Shown: piece by piece, positions 25,408-34,396 of the stretch
Layout of the letters: each line of letters opens with the position of its first letter
Position numbering within the stretch: position 1 is the first letter of the stretch
Origin: Comamonas sp. lk
Lineage (GTDB): Bacteria; Pseudomonadota; Gammaproteobacteria; Burkholderiales; Burkholderiaceae_C
Assembly (NCBI RefSeq): GCF_900564145.1
Contig: NZ_UOOB01000001.1
Coordinates: 372,001 to 436,000, forward strand
Direction of reading: 5' to 3'
Length of the DNA: 64,000 bases
Notes under the pieces: generated by a model
Databases searched by the model: none
Told to the model about the DNA's origin: nothing
Seen by the model: the letters and a program-made list of their open reading frames with translations, nothing else
Position numbers and translations under genes: made by a program

Positions 25408-26403
25408 ATGACGACACAATGCCGCATGGCACTGCAAGTTTCTTTATGGAAGCAGCGACTCGAGCGCTGGAGTCGACCTGTTCAACCCCTGATAGACGCC
25501 GTACAGCTGTGGCTGCAGGCCGACGGTCTGCGCATGAGCGCGGCGATGTCTTTCTACGGCATTCTGAGTCTGGCGCCGCTGTTGCTGGCGGTGGTGGGCT
25601 TGCTGGGCTGGTGGCTGGATCGCAGCTATGTGGAGAACACGCTGATCAGTCAGGTGCAGGCCGTGGTGGGCGAGCGCGCGGCACAGGTGATTCAAGGCGC
25701 GCTGTCTAGCGCCCAGAATTCGGGTGAGGGTACTCTGGCCTCGGTGCTGGGTCTGGTGATGATGCTCTCGGGGGCGACCGGCGTGTTTGTGGAGCTGCAG
25801 GCCTCGCTGGACAAGTTGTGGTCCATGGGCGAGGAACCTGTGCCCCAGACCCGCGCTGCCTGGTGGAGCATGGCGGTATCGCGTTTGCGGGGGCTCAGTT
25901 ATGTGGCCGGCCTGGGCTTTTTGCTGCTGGTGTCCATGCTGCTGTCAACGGCCATCCAGATGGTCACCAAATGGGCCAGCGATGAGCTTCAACTGGTGCC
26001 CATGGGCCCGCTGCTGGGCTTGGTCAATGAATTGGTGTCCCTGGGTATCTCGGTGCTGCTGTTTCTGGGCTTGATGCGCATGGGCGCCGGCATCAAGCCG
26101 TCCATGCGCTATCTGCTCATGGGAGCCATGACGGGTGCTGTGCTGTTCACCCTGGGCAAGCAGGGGCTGGCCTGGTATCTGTCCACCGCAGCTGTGGTTT
26201 CGGCCTATGGCGCGGCGGGCTCGCTGGTGGTGGTGCTGATGTGGTTTTACTTCACCTCGGCCATCTTGCTGTTCTCGGCCGCCACGGCCAAGGCCTGCAG
26301 CAAGGCCGGGCTGAGGTTCAGGCGGCCTTTTGCCTCGCAGGCCGGTGCACCGTCAACTGTCGACCCCCAAACCTTGCCCAAGACCGCTGGCGAGAATATT
26401 TAA
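25408..26403 (+). CDS. YihY/virulence factor BrkB family membrane protein
   Basis: A 331-residue inner-membrane protein of the YihY/BrkB family, formerly and wrongly called RNase BN. About six hydrophobic segments are visible, with the typical first motif LRMSAAMSFYGILSLAPLLL (about residues 40-60) and a late GAAGSLVVVLMWFYFTSAILLFSA block. The role of the family is unsettled. ATG 25408 is the longest start without overlap; ATG 25426 (MALQVSLW) is an alternative. The gene stands alone, convergent with the ferredoxin reductase gene, sharing a terminator. Confidence 0.85.
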   Translation: MTTQCRMALQVSLWKQRLERWSRPVQPLIDAVQLWLQADGLRMSAAMSFYGILSLAPLLLAVVGLLGWWLDRSYVENTLISQVQAVVGERAAQVIQGALSSAQNSGEGTLASVLGLVMMLSGATGVFVELQASLDKLWSMGEEPVPQTRAAWWSMAVSRLRGLSYVAGLGFLLLVSMLLSTAIQMVTKWASDELQLVPMGPLLGLVNELVSLGISVLLFLGLMRMGAGIKPSMRYLLMGAMTGAVLFTLGKQGLAWYLSTAAVVSAYGAAGSLVVVLMWFYFTSAILLFSAATAKACSKAGLRFRRPFASQAGAPSTVDPQTLPKTAGENI

Positions 26404-26451
26404 AAAGCCACGTCGCCACTCTTGCGAACAAGAGGGGCGAGCGTGGCTTTT
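26402..26451. terminator. long bidirectional terminator between yihY and fpr
   Basis: AAAAAGCCACG...CGTGGCTTTTG encloses a second stem (CGCC/GGCG) and a third (ACTCTTG/CAAGAGG), a roughly 18-bp imperfect hairpin with T runs on both strands. It overlaps the yihY stop. Confidence 0.85.
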
Positions 26452-26488
26452 GTCAGGGCCGGGCCGAGGCTGTGCTCAGCCTGGCGCT

Positions 26489-27262
26489 TTACTTTTCCAC
26501 AAACGCGCGTTCAACGACAAAGTCGCCAGGCGTGGTGGTGTTGCCTTCCTTGAAGCCGCGGTGTTCCAGCAACTCCTTGAGTTCGGCCAGCATGGCGGGG
26601 CTGCCGCAGAGCATCACGCGATCGGTCTCGGGGTTGAGATCGGGCAGACCGATGTTTTGCGGGAAGGTGCCGTTGTTGATCTGGGTGGAGATACGGCCAT
26701 GGTTGCGGAAGGGTTCGCGCGTCACCGTGGGGTAGTACACCAGCTTGTCCTTGATGATGTCGCCCAGCAGCTCGTGCTCGGGCAGCTCTTTTTCCAGCAG
26801 CTCCTGATAGGCCAGCTCGTTGATATGGCGCACGCCATGCACGATCACGACCTTCTCGAAGCGCTCATAGGTCTCGGGGTCGCGGGCGACGGAGAGCCAG
26901 GGTGCCAGACCGGTGCCGGTGCCGATCATGTACAGATTCTTGCCGGGCAGCAGATAGTCGATGAGCAGCGTACCGGTGGGTTTTTTGCCCACGATGATGG
27001 TGTCGCCCACCTTGATGTTCTGCAGCTTGGAGGTCAACGGGCCGTCGGGCACCTTGATGGACAGAAACTCCAGGTGCTCTTCGTAATTGGGGCTGGCAAT
27101 CGAGTAGGCGCGCAGCAAGTTCTTGCCGTCCACCTTCAGGCCAATCATGGTGAAGTGACCGTTGGAGAAACGCAGCGAGGTGTCGCGTGTCGTTGTGAAG
27201 GAAAAAAGACGGTCAGTCCAGTGATGGACGGACAGCACGCGTTCTTCAAGAAAAGCACTCAT
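26489..27262 (-). CDS. fpr: ferredoxin--NADP+ reductase
   Basis: A 257-residue FAD enzyme of the bacterial Fpr (subclass I) type that moves electrons between NADPH and ferredoxin/flavodoxin. Visible motifs are RAYSIASPNYEEHLEF (FAD binding), KPTGTLLIDYLLPG, MIGTGTGLAPWLS, the NADP-binding MLCGSPAM and the C-terminal DFVVERAFVEK. ATG 27262 gives the exact family length and N-terminus (MSAFLEERVLSVHHW); the longer frame to 27394 is not family-like. The gene is divergent from an ABC binding-protein gene. No clear ribosome binding site is visible. Confidence 0.92.
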   Translation of the reverse strand: MSAFLEERVLSVHHWTDRLFSFTTTRDTSLRFSNGHFTMIGLKVDGKNLLRAYSIASPNYEEHLEFLSIKVPDGPLTSKLQNIKVGDTIIVGKKPTGTLLIDYLLPGKNLYMIGTGTGLAPWLSVARDPETYERFEKVVIVHGVRHINELAYQELLEKELPEHELLGDIIKDKLVYYPTVTREPFRNHGRISTQINNGTFPQNIGLPDLNPETDRVMLCGSPAMLAELKELLEHRGFKEGNTTTPGDFVVERAFVEK

Positions 27263-27407
27263 GATCGTCTGACAAAAAAAGACTTTGGAGCAGGGCGGAC
27301 CTGCAGAGAAAATGCCCGGCATTCGCCTGGGGGCGGGCGGTGGCGGAGCGCCAGCACACAAGCGGTGGCTGACGCGGTAGCTGCCGGTTGCCAAGCGGGA
27401 CTAGCTA

Positions 27408-27426
27408 CATATTGTCCGGCAATATG
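27408..27426. promoter_or_regulatory. operator-like palindrome 1 upstream of liv-type operon
   Basis: CATATTGTCCGGCAATATG is a perfect 7+7 inverted repeat with a 5-bp centre, 62 bp before the binding-protein start. The core ATTG-N5-CAAT is repeated 31 bp downstream. Confidence 0.6.
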
Positions 27427-27439
27427 GTCTTAAACGGGT

Positions 27440-27456
27440 ACATTGCTCGCCAATGT
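27440..27456. promoter_or_regulatory. operator-like palindrome 2 upstream of liv-type operon
   Basis: ACATTGCTCGCCAATGT is a perfect 6+6 inverted repeat with a 5-bp centre. It shares the ATTG-N5-CAAT core with palindrome 1; the centres are 31 bp apart, about three helical turns. Confidence 0.6.
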
Positions 27457-27488
27457 CTTGATACTGAATAGTGATAAGGAGAATGACG

Positions 27489-28709
27489 ATGGGTTTTCAC
27501 ATGCGCTGGATGACTCCGGCATTCGCTCTGGCCGCTCTTCCTGCCTGGCAATCTGCCGCCGCGCAGGGCGTGATCAAGATTGGCGAAATCAATAGTTACA
27601 AGGCCCAGCCGGCCTTTCTGGAACCCTATAAAAAAGGCATGGAATTGGCGGTGGAGCAGGTCAACGCCGCCGGCGGCGTGGCGGGCAAAAAGCTGCAACT
27701 GGTAGTTCGTGACGACAACGCCACGCCTGGCGATGCCGTGCGCGCCGCCGAAGAGCTCTACAGCCGCGAAAAGATCGACGTGCTCACCGGCAGCTTTCTC
27801 TCGCATGTGGGTCTGGCGCTGACGGACTACGCCAACCAGAAAAAACGTTTCTTCCTGGCGTCCGAGCCGCTGACCGACAAAATCGTCTGGGCCAACGGCA
27901 ATCACTACACCTTCCGTCTGCGCGGCTCCACCTATATGCAGACCGCCATGCTGGTGGAGGAAGCACTCAAGCTCAAGAAAAAGCGCTGGGCCATCGTCTA
28001 TCCCAACTACGAATACGGACAGTCGGCCGTCGCCACCTTCAAGAAGCTGATGAAGGAAAAGCAGCCCGATATCGAATTTGTGGCCGAGCAGGCGCCGGCG
28101 CTGGGCAAGATCGATGCCGGCTCCGTGGTACAGGCCTTGGCCGACGCCAAGCCCGATGCGGTCTTCAACGTGCTGTTTGCCACCGATCTGGGCAAGTTTG
28201 TGCGCGAAGGCAATACCCGCGGCCTGTTCAAGGGCCGCGAAGTGGTGGGTCTGCTGACGGCCGAGCCCGAATACCTGGACCCGCTCAAGAAGGAAGCCCC
28301 CGAGGGCTGGACGGTGACCGGCTATCCCTGGTACTCCATCAACACGCCCGAGCATGCCGCCTTCCTCAAGGCCTATCAGGCCCGATTCAAGGACTATCCG
28401 CGCCTGGGCACCATCGTGGGCTACAACGCCATCCAGTCGATTGCTGCGGGTCTGCGCAAGACCGGTGGCGACCCCGATACCGAAAAGCTGATTGCCGCCT
28501 TCAAGGGCCTGGAAGTGGCCACGCCTTTTGGCCGCATCACCTACCGCGCCCAGGATCACCAGTCCACCATGGGCGCCTATGTGGGCAAGACGGCTTATGA
28601 CGACAAGCTCAAACGCGGCGTGCTGGTCAAATACCGCTATGCCGATGGCAAGGACTATCAGCCTTCGGACGAGGAAGTGAAGAAGCTGCGACCCGCCGCG
28701 GCGAACTGA
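27489..28709 (+). CDS. ABC transporter periplasmic binding protein, branched-chain amino acid (LivK) type
   Basis: A 406-residue type-I periplasmic binding protein with signal peptide MGFHMRWMTPAFALAALP...AAA-QGV. The mature part begins IKIGEINSYKAQPAF and contains AVEQVNAAGGVAGKKLQLVVRDD, the LivK/AmiC-like family pattern. The ligand is not clear from sequence. Proteins of this family bind amino acids, amides, urea or aromatic acids. AAGGAG at 27476-27481 is placed 7 bases before ATG 27489 but only 1 base before ATG 27483, which decides the start. It is the first gene of the liv-type transporter operon and is followed by a terminator hairpin. Confidence 0.88.
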   Translation: MGFHMRWMTPAFALAALPAWQSAAAQGVIKIGEINSYKAQPAFLEPYKKGMELAVEQVNAAGGVAGKKLQLVVRDDNATPGDAVRAAEELYSREKIDVLTGSFLSHVGLALTDYANQKKRFFLASEPLTDKIVWANGNHYTFRLRGSTYMQTAMLVEEALKLKKKRWAIVYPNYEYGQSAVATFKKLMKEKQPDIEFVAEQAPALGKIDAGSVVQALADAKPDAVFNVLFATDLGKFVREGNTRGLFKGREVVGLLTAEPEYLDPLKKEAPEGWTVTGYPWYSINTPEHAAFLKAYQARFKDYPRLGTIVGYNAIQSIAAGLRKTGGDPDTEKLIAAFKGLEVATPFGRITYRAQDHQSTMGAYVGKTAYDDKLKRGVLVKYRYADGKDYQPSDEEVKKLRPAAAN

Positions 28710-28744
28710 CGCGCAGGGGTGAAAATTCTTGCGAAAATACACAG

Positions 28745-28769
28745 GCCACCCCGCGAGGGTGGCTTTTTT
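28745..28769 (+). terminator. intrinsic terminator inside the liv-type operon
   Basis: GCCACCC-CGCGA-GGGTGGC followed by TTTTTT, between the binding-protein gene and the permease gene. Partial read-through would give much more binding protein than permease. Confidence 0.8.
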
Positions 28770-28811
28770 CATACCTGCAGGGAGTGAGTTGATGACAAGG
28801 GGAGACGCAGC

Positions 28812-30731
28812 ATGAGCGCATCCGGCCTGCTGGCCCAGCTGCTCAACGGCCTGGCCAGCGCATCGTCGCTGTTTCTGGTGTCGGTGGGGCTGTCGCTGAT
28901 TTTTGGCGTCACCCGCACCATCAACTTTGCCCATGGCTCGTTCTACATGCTGGGTGCCTTCATGGCCTACAGCAGCGTGGAGGTGCTCTCGCCCTATATC
29001 GGCTTCTGGCCTGCGCTGCTGTTGGCCCCGCTGGCCTGCGCAGTGTTGGGCGCCATCACCGAGATACTGCTGCTGCGCCGCATCTACAAGGCGCCCGAGC
29101 TGTTTCAGCTGCTGGCCACGTTTGCCCTGGTACTGGTGATCAAGGACGCGGTGCTTTGGCTGTGGGGGCCCGAGGAGTTGTTCGGTCCGCGCGCTGCCGG
29201 TTTCGAAGGCTCGGTGGCCATTCTGGGGCGTGAGTTCCCTACTTACGATCTGCTTTTGATAGCGGCTGGCCCCATGGTTTTACTGGGTCTGACGCTGTTG
29301 CTGACCAAGACCCGCTTCGGCACCCTGGTGCGTGCCGCCACGCAGGACCGTGAAATGGTGGGCGCACTGGGCGTGAACCAGGCCTGGCTGTTCACGGCCG
29401 TATTTGCCCTGGGCACGCTGCTGGCGGGTCTGGGCGGTGCGCTGCAGCTGCCGCGCGAGCCGGCCAGCCTGGAGATGGACATGTTGACCATTGGCGCAGC
29501 CTTTGTGGTGGTCGTCGTGGGCGGCATGGGCAGCATTCCGGGAGCGTTTGTGGCCGCGCTATTGGTGGCGGAATTGAAAGCCGTCTGTATCTGGCTGGGC
29601 GTGCAGCAGATTGCCGGCGTGGAAATCTCGTTTTCCAAGCTCACCCTGGTGGTGGAGTTTCTGGTCATGGCCGTGGTGCTGGTCTGGCGGCCCTGGGGCT
29701 TGCTGGGCAAGCCCCAGGCGCTGGCCCGTAGCGGTGGCGAGCCCGAACTGCCGCTACGCAGCGCAGGCCGTGGTGCGCGTGCGGCGTGGCTGGGCTTGCT
29801 GCTGGCCTTGGTCCTGCTGCCTCTGGTGGCTGGTGAGGCCGGCGGCTACAGCACCGTGCTGCTGACGGATATCTTTATTGCCGCGCTGCTGGCGGCCAGT
29901 CTGCACTTCATCCTCGGCCCTGGCGGCATGCATTCCTTCGGCCATGCGGCTTACTTTGGCCTGGGTGCCTATGGCGCGGCGCTGCTGGTGCGTCTGCTGG
30001 ATCTGCCCCTGCCTGCCGTGCTGCTGTTGGGCCCCTTGGTGGCGGCTGCCGGTGGCCTGCTTTATGGCTGGTTCTGCGTGCGCCTGTCCGGCGTGTACCT
30101 GACCATGCTGACGCTGGCGTTTGCGCAAATCAGCTGGGCCATCGTCTTTCAGTGGGACGCGTTCACCGGCGGCAGCAATGGACTTACCGGCGTGTGGCCG
30201 CCGGAATGGCAAATCACGTGGGCGCCGCACGGCGCGGTCTTTTACTGGCTGGCGCTGGCGGTTTGCGCTCTGGGCATTTATCTGCTGCGGCGCCTGCTGT
30301 TCTCGCCACTGGGCTATGCCTTGCGTGCCAGCCGCGATTCGGCCTTGCGGGCCGATGCCATCGGCATAGCTGTGCGCCGCGTGCAGTGGACGGCGTTTGT
30401 CATTGCCGCCTGGTTTGCCGGGCTGGCCGGTGCGCTGTTTGCCTTCAGCAAGGGCGGCGTGGCGCCCGATGCCATGTCGGTCACCAAATCCGTCGATGCG
30501 CTGGTCATGGTGCTGCTGGGCGGCGTGCAGACGCTGGCCGGCCCTGTGGTCGGCGCGGCGGCCTTTACCTGGCTGCACGACACGGTGGCGCGCAACACCG
30601 AGTACTGGCGTGCGCTGATGGGCGCCATCATGCTGGCTCTGGTGCTGCTGTTCCCTCAGGGGATTTCGGGTTTTGCGCAGATGCTGTGGGCGAGAGTAGC
30701 TATGAAAAAAGCGCAAGGAGCCCAGCCATGA
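28812..30731 (+). CDS. fused LivH-LivM ABC permease
   Basis: A 639-residue protein joining the two branched-chain-type permeases that are usually separate. The LivH half (about 1-295) shows GLSLIFGVTRTINFAHGSFY, GGMGSIPGAFVAALLV and ends RPWGLLGKP. After a linker, the LivM half (about 320-639) shows GPGGMHSFGHAAYFGLGAYG and GGVQTLAGPVVGAAAF with PQGISG near the end. Such fusions are common in beta-proteobacterial members. The ribosome binding site GGAGACG lies 7 bases before ATG 28812. The stop overlaps the next start (ATGA), so it is coupled to livG. Confidence 0.9.
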   Translation: MSASGLLAQLLNGLASASSLFLVSVGLSLIFGVTRTINFAHGSFYMLGAFMAYSSVEVLSPYIGFWPALLLAPLACAVLGAITEILLLRRIYKAPELFQLLATFALVLVIKDAVLWLWGPEELFGPRAAGFEGSVAILGREFPTYDLLLIAAGPMVLLGLTLLLTKTRFGTLVRAATQDREMVGALGVNQAWLFTAVFALGTLLAGLGGALQLPREPASLEMDMLTIGAAFVVVVVGGMGSIPGAFVAALLVAELKAVCIWLGVQQIAGVEISFSKLTLVVEFLVMAVVLVWRPWGLLGKPQALARSGGEPELPLRSAGRGARAAWLGLLLALVLLPLVAGEAGGYSTVLLTDIFIAALLAASLHFILGPGGMHSFGHAAYFGLGAYGAALLVRLLDLPLPAVLLLGPLVAAAGGLLYGWFCVRLSGVYLTMLTLAFAQISWAIVFQWDAFTGGSNGLTGVWPPEWQITWAPHGAVFYWLALAVCALGIYLLRRLLFSPLGYALRASRDSALRADAIGIAVRRVQWTAFVIAAWFAGLAGALFAFSKGGVAPDAMSVTKSVDALVMVLLGGVQTLAGPVVGAAAFTWLHDTVARNTEYWRALMGAIMLALVLLFPQGISGFAQMLWARVAMKKAQGAQP

Positions 30732-31489
30732 GCCTGTTGCAAGTGCAAAACATCAGCAAGGCCTTCGGCGGCGTCAAAGCCGTGCAGAACGTGTCGTTTG
30801 CGTTGCAGGCCGGCGAGCTGCTGGCCCTGATAGGCCCCAATGGAGCGGGCAAGACCACCACCTTCAACCTGGTGGGCGGGCAGTTGGCAGCCGACAGCGG
30901 TCAGGTGCTGCTGGGCGGCAAGAACATCAGCGGGCTGGCGCCGCGCGCCATCTGGCGGCTGGGCGTGGGACGCACGTTTCAGATTGCCCAGACTTTTGCC
31001 TCGCTGACCGTGGTGGAGAACGTGCAGATGGCGTTACTGTCTGCCGACCGCAAGATTTTCAGCTGGTGGCCGCGTGCGGCCGGCCATCGCCGCAGCGATG
31101 CGCTGGCGCTGCTGGAGCAAGTCGGCATGCAGGCCCAGGCCGAGCGCCCTTGCAGCGAACTGGCTTACGGCGATGTGAAGCGTGTGGAGCTGGCCATGGC
31201 ATTGGCGCACGACCCGCAATTGCTGCTGATGGACGAGCCCACGGCCGGCATGGCGCCCGGAGAACGCGTGGCCTTGATGCAGCTGGCCCGGCGCATTGCA
31301 CGGCAGCGCCAGATGGGCGTGCTGTTTACCGAGCACAGCATGGACGTGGTCTTCGGCCAGGCCGACCGCGTGGCCGTGTTGGTGCGCGGCCAGTTGCTGG
31401 CCGAAGGCACGCCGCAGCAGATTCGCGCCGATGCCAGAGTGCAGCAGGCCTACCTGGGCACGGGCTTGGTATTGGAAAAACAGAAGTGA
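30728..31489 (+). CDS. ABC transporter ATPase, LivG type
   Basis: A 253-residue ATPase: Walker A GPNGAGKTTT (about 36-45), the long LivG-specific stretch after the Q loop (GRTFQIAQTFASLTVVENVQ), the signature as LAYGDVKRVE in place of the usual LSGGQ, Walker B LLLMDEPTAGM and the switch His in TEHSMD. Start ATG 30728 overlaps the permease stop by 4 bp. It forms the transporter with the permease fusion and the ATPase encoded 24 bp downstream. Confidence 0.9.
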   Translation: MSLLQVQNISKAFGGVKAVQNVSFALQAGELLALIGPNGAGKTTTFNLVGGQLAADSGQVLLGGKNISGLAPRAIWRLGVGRTFQIAQTFASLTVVENVQMALLSADRKIFSWWPRAAGHRRSDALALLEQVGMQAQAERPCSELAYGDVKRVELAMALAHDPQLLLMDEPTAGMAPGERVALMQLARRIARQRQMGVLFTEHSMDVVFGQADRVAVLVRGQLLAEGTPQQIRADARVQQAYLGTGLVLEKQK

Positions 31490-31512
31490 ATAAAAACCAT
31501 AGCAGGCCCCGC

Positions 31513-32256
31513 ATGATGGGCAAAGGCCAGAGCCAGAAAATGCTTGAAGTGCTCGATTTGAACGCCTGGTATGGCGCGGCGCATATCCTGCATGGCGTCA
31601 GCTTGAACGTGGGGCGCGGCGAAGTCGTGGCGCTGATGGGGCGCAATGGCGCGGGCAAATCTACCACGCTCAAAAGCATTGCTGCGCTGGTGCCGCGCCG
31701 GGAGGGAACGATCAGCTTTATGGGCCAGGCCATCGATCAAAAAGCCTCGCACCAGATTGCGCAGCGCGGCCTGGGCTATGTGCCCGAGGATCGGCGCATT
31801 TTTACCGAGCTGACGGTGCTGGAAAACCTGGAAGTCGGTCGCCAGAAGCCACGCCAGTGGCCGGATGGAACGGCTCTGCCGCACTGGACGCCGGGAAAAC
31901 TGTTCACCCTGTTTCCCAATCTGGGCGAAATGCCGGATCGCCTGGGCGGCCGCATGAGCGGCGGCGAGCAGCAGATGCTGTCCGTGGCCCGCACGCTGAT
32001 GGGCCAACCCTGTCTGGTGCTGCTCGACGAGCCTTCGGAAGGCGTGGCGCCGCTGATTGTGGAACAGATGGCGCGCACGATTTTGGAGCTCAAGGCCCAG
32101 GGCATTGGCATCTTGCTCAGCGAGCAGAATCTGCCATTTGCCGAAGTCGTGGCCGACCGCGCCTATGTGCTGGAAAAGGGCCAGATCGTGCACCAGGCCA
32201 GCATGGCGGAGCTGGCGGGTGACGATGCGGTGCGCAAGCAATATCTGGGCGTCTGA
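31513..32256 (+). CDS. ABC transporter ATPase, LivF type
   Basis: A 247-residue ATPase with Walker A GRNGAGKSTT, the LivF hallmark LGYVPEDRRIFTELTVLENL, signature MSGGEQQML and Walker B CLVLLDEPSEG. The start is uncertain: ATG 31513 (MMGKGQ...) or ATG 31540 (MLEVLDLNAWYG), where the family domain begins; the ribosome binding site is weak for both. The open frame extends far upstream only by overlapping livG. It ends the operon 5 bp from the convergent SDR gene; no terminator hairpin is visible between them. Confidence 0.88.
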   Translation: MMGKGQSQKMLEVLDLNAWYGAAHILHGVSLNVGRGEVVALMGRNGAGKSTTLKSIAALVPRREGTISFMGQAIDQKASHQIAQRGLGYVPEDRRIFTELTVLENLEVGRQKPRQWPDGTALPHWTPGKLFTLFPNLGEMPDRLGGRMSGGEQQMLSVARTLMGQPCLVLLDEPSEGVAPLIVEQMARTILELKAQGIGILLSEQNLPFAEVVADRAYVLEKGQIVHQASMAELAGDDAVRKQYLGV

Positions 32257-32261
32257 ACCGC

Positions 32262-33119
32262 TCACTCCACCACCACGGGCGAAAACTCCGGCGGTGCACC
32301 AAACCAGGCGCGGGGCGAGGGCGGTTGTGCGCCATCCACATCTTGCACGCCGTACTGGCTGGCCAGCTCGGCGGTGTAGAAGGTGCGGCCCGAGCGGGCC
32401 TCCAGGCAATTTGGGTCGCCGTGCAGGGCCAGCACCACGCGGCCTATGAACTGCGGAGTTTCGGCCGTGTCAAAGCTGTTGCCGTATTTGTCGGGCGAGG
32501 CGGCGCAGACGCGCTCTGAGCGCTCGGTCTTGACCAGACCCGGCCAGAGCGAGACCACGCTCACGCCGTGGGGCTTGAAGTCATGGGCCATGTCAAACGT
32601 CATCTTGTCCGTGCCGGCCTTGCCGGCGCCATAGGCCGGGCCGTGCATATAGCAGCGGCTGCCGGCAGAAGAGATATTGACGATCAGACCGCCTGCCGCC
32701 AGCAGCAAATCGGCACCGAGGTGGCAGGCCACATAGCTGGAGCGCAGGCCCACGTCCAGCAGGGATGTCATGGACAGCGGCTTTTGCCAGAAGGGCGCGA
32801 CTTCGATCAGCGGGTCGGGAATGGCAATGGCGCTGTTGACCAGAATGTCCAGCTTGCCGTGCTCGCGGCGCACGCGCTTGAACAAGGCTGTCACCTGGGC
32901 ATCGTCGCCATGGTCGCAGGCCACGGCAATGCCGGTGCCGCCTGCGGCACTGACATCGGCCGCCGTCTGGCCCACGGTGCCCGGCAGGGGTGAATCGCCT
33001 TCATTCACGCTGCGCCCCGTCACATAGACGGTGGCACCTGCCGCACCCAAAGCCAGGGCCACGCCCCGACCCACTCCCCGGCTGGCGCCGGTGACCACGC
33101 ATACCAATGCTGTTTTCAT
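32262..33119 (-). CDS. short-chain dehydrogenase/reductase
   Basis: A 285-residue SDR with the cofactor motif TGASRGVGRGVALALG (residues 9-24), the strand LDILVNSA in place of the usual NNAG, catalytic Ser in VNISSAGS and the Tyr/Lys pair in YGAGKAG. The overall layout resembles the DHRS1-like group (extended C-terminus, GDPNCLEARSGRTF). The substrate is unknown. AGGAGA lies before the ATG. It stands alone and is convergent with the transporter operon. Confidence 0.85.
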   Translation of the reverse strand: MKTALVCVVTGASRGVGRGVALALGAAGATVYVTGRSVNEGDSPLPGTVGQTAADVSAAGGTGIAVACDHGDDAQVTALFKRVRREHGKLDILVNSAIAIPDPLIEVAPFWQKPLSMTSLLDVGLRSSYVACHLGADLLLAAGGLIVNISSAGSRCYMHGPAYGAGKAGTDKMTFDMAHDFKPHGVSVVSLWPGLVKTERSERVCAASPDKYGNSFDTAETPQFIGRVVLALHGDPNCLEARSGRTFYTAELASQYGVQDVDGAQPPSPRAWFGAPPEFSPVVVE

Positions 33120-33303
33120 TCTGTCTCCTCGGTGTTTTTGCAGAATGAATTTGGACCATGCGTGCCCGCGGGGCTACGTCTGTCAGGACTATGGGCGTTG
33201 GCTTGCCTTGGGATGGATTTTCAAGCGAAGCAGCCTTGAGTCGAATCAATGAAAGCGCTTGTTGCTATGGATTGTGAAGTCGCTTCAAGCGCAGTCTGCC
33301 CTG

Positions 33304-34380
33304 CTAAACCGTCGGAGATTTCAGGGCCTGGGCCAGCTCCTGCGCCAAGGTATGCACCAACTCGGCGGCAGGCATGGCGCGGGCCAGAGCTGCGCCTTGT
33401 CCGGCCCAGTGGGCGGCATAGTCGCTGCTGCCTTGAGCGCTGGCCGCCTGGTGCAGGGCTTTGCCGGCGTCATAGACCATGGGGTAGGCCGGCAGGGGCT
33501 GGCCATAGTCAAGGCCCAACTGGTGCAGGCGGTTGAACATGCCGCGTGCGGGGCGGCCCGAAATGGCGGGAGTGATGCCGGTGTGCAGCGCTTTTTCGCT
33601 TTGCAGCTCGGCCCGGTAGGCGGGGCTGGCGGCGGATTCGGGGCAGAGGATGAAAGCCGTACCCATTTGCACGGCGCAAGCGCCTAGCTGCAATGCGGCG
33701 GCAATGCCATTTCCATCCATGATGCCGCCGGCGGCCACCACGGGCAGGCTGCATTCGCGCGCCAGCAGGCGCACCAGGGCCATCGTGCCCAGCAGCAGAT
33801 CTGTTTCGGGCACAAAGGCGCCGCGGTGGCCGCCGGCTTCCATGCCCTGGGCCACGATGACATCCACGCCGGCCTGTTCGATCTGCCGGGCTTCAGCCAG
33901 GCTGGTGGCACATGCCAGCGTGACGATGCCTGAGGCGCGCAAGGCATCGATAAAGCTTTGCTCGGGCAGGCCGAAATGAAAGCTGACCACCGCAGGGCGC
34001 AGCTGAAGCACCATGGCTTGCAGCGCGGTGTTGCCCAGCGCCGATTCGTAAATGCAGCGCAGGCCGGCTGGCGGCTGTGCGCCGAAGCGGGCAAATTCTG
34101 GCGCCAGATAGTGCAGCCATGCCGCTTCCCGTTGGGCATCGGCCGTGGGCTGCTGGTGGCAGAACAGATTCACGTTCAAGGCACGCGAACTCAGTGCCTG
34201 TGTCTGGGCAATATGTTGGTGGGCCTGCTCCAACCCATAGGCCCCAATGCCCACCGAGCCCAGAGCTCCGACGTTGCTGACGGCGGCGGCCAGCTGCGGC
34301 GTGGAGGTGCCGGCCATGGGGGCTTGAATAAGGGGATGCTGCAGACCCAGGCGGGTCATCCAGGGGGCGGAATTTGTCAT
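33304..34380 (-). CDS. nitronate monooxygenase / 2-nitropropane dioxygenase family
   Basis: A 358-residue FMN-binding TIM-barrel protein. Diagnostic stretches are LIQAPMAGTSTPQLAAAVSN, VDVIVAQGMEAGGHRG (catalytic His), VVAAGGIMDGNGIAAALQLGA and MGTAFILCPES. The family oxidises alkyl nitronates. I use ATG 34380, the start that leaves only a 16-bp gap after the upstream MFS gene; no ribosome binding site is visible, and the frame continues into the MFS gene. It is probably co-transcribed with that carrier. Confidence 0.88.
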   Translation of the reverse strand: MTNSAPWMTRLGLQHPLIQAPMAGTSTPQLAAAVSNVGALGSVGIGAYGLEQAHQHIAQTQALSSRALNVNLFCHQQPTADAQREAAWLHYLAPEFARFGAQPPAGLRCIYESALGNTALQAMVLQLRPAVVSFHFGLPEQSFIDALRASGIVTLACATSLAEARQIEQAGVDVIVAQGMEAGGHRGAFVPETDLLLGTMALVRLLARECSLPVVAAGGIMDGNGIAAALQLGACAVQMGTAFILCPESAASPAYRAELQSEKALHTGITPAISGRPARGMFNRLHQLGLDYGQPLPAYPMVYDAGKALHQAASAQGSSDYAAHWAGQGAALARAMPAAELVHTLAQELAQALKSPTV

Positions 34381-34396
34381 AGGAGGAGGCGGGCAA

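Noticed and set aside
23656..25437. 593-codon minus-strand open frame
   Set aside because: Antisense to garD, whose UxaA/GarD motifs run the full length on the plus strand.
29243..29710. 155-codon minus-strand frame within the LivHM gene
   Set aside because: Ser/Thr/Asn-rich reverse-strand shadow of transmembrane helices; the plus-strand permease motifs are continuous.
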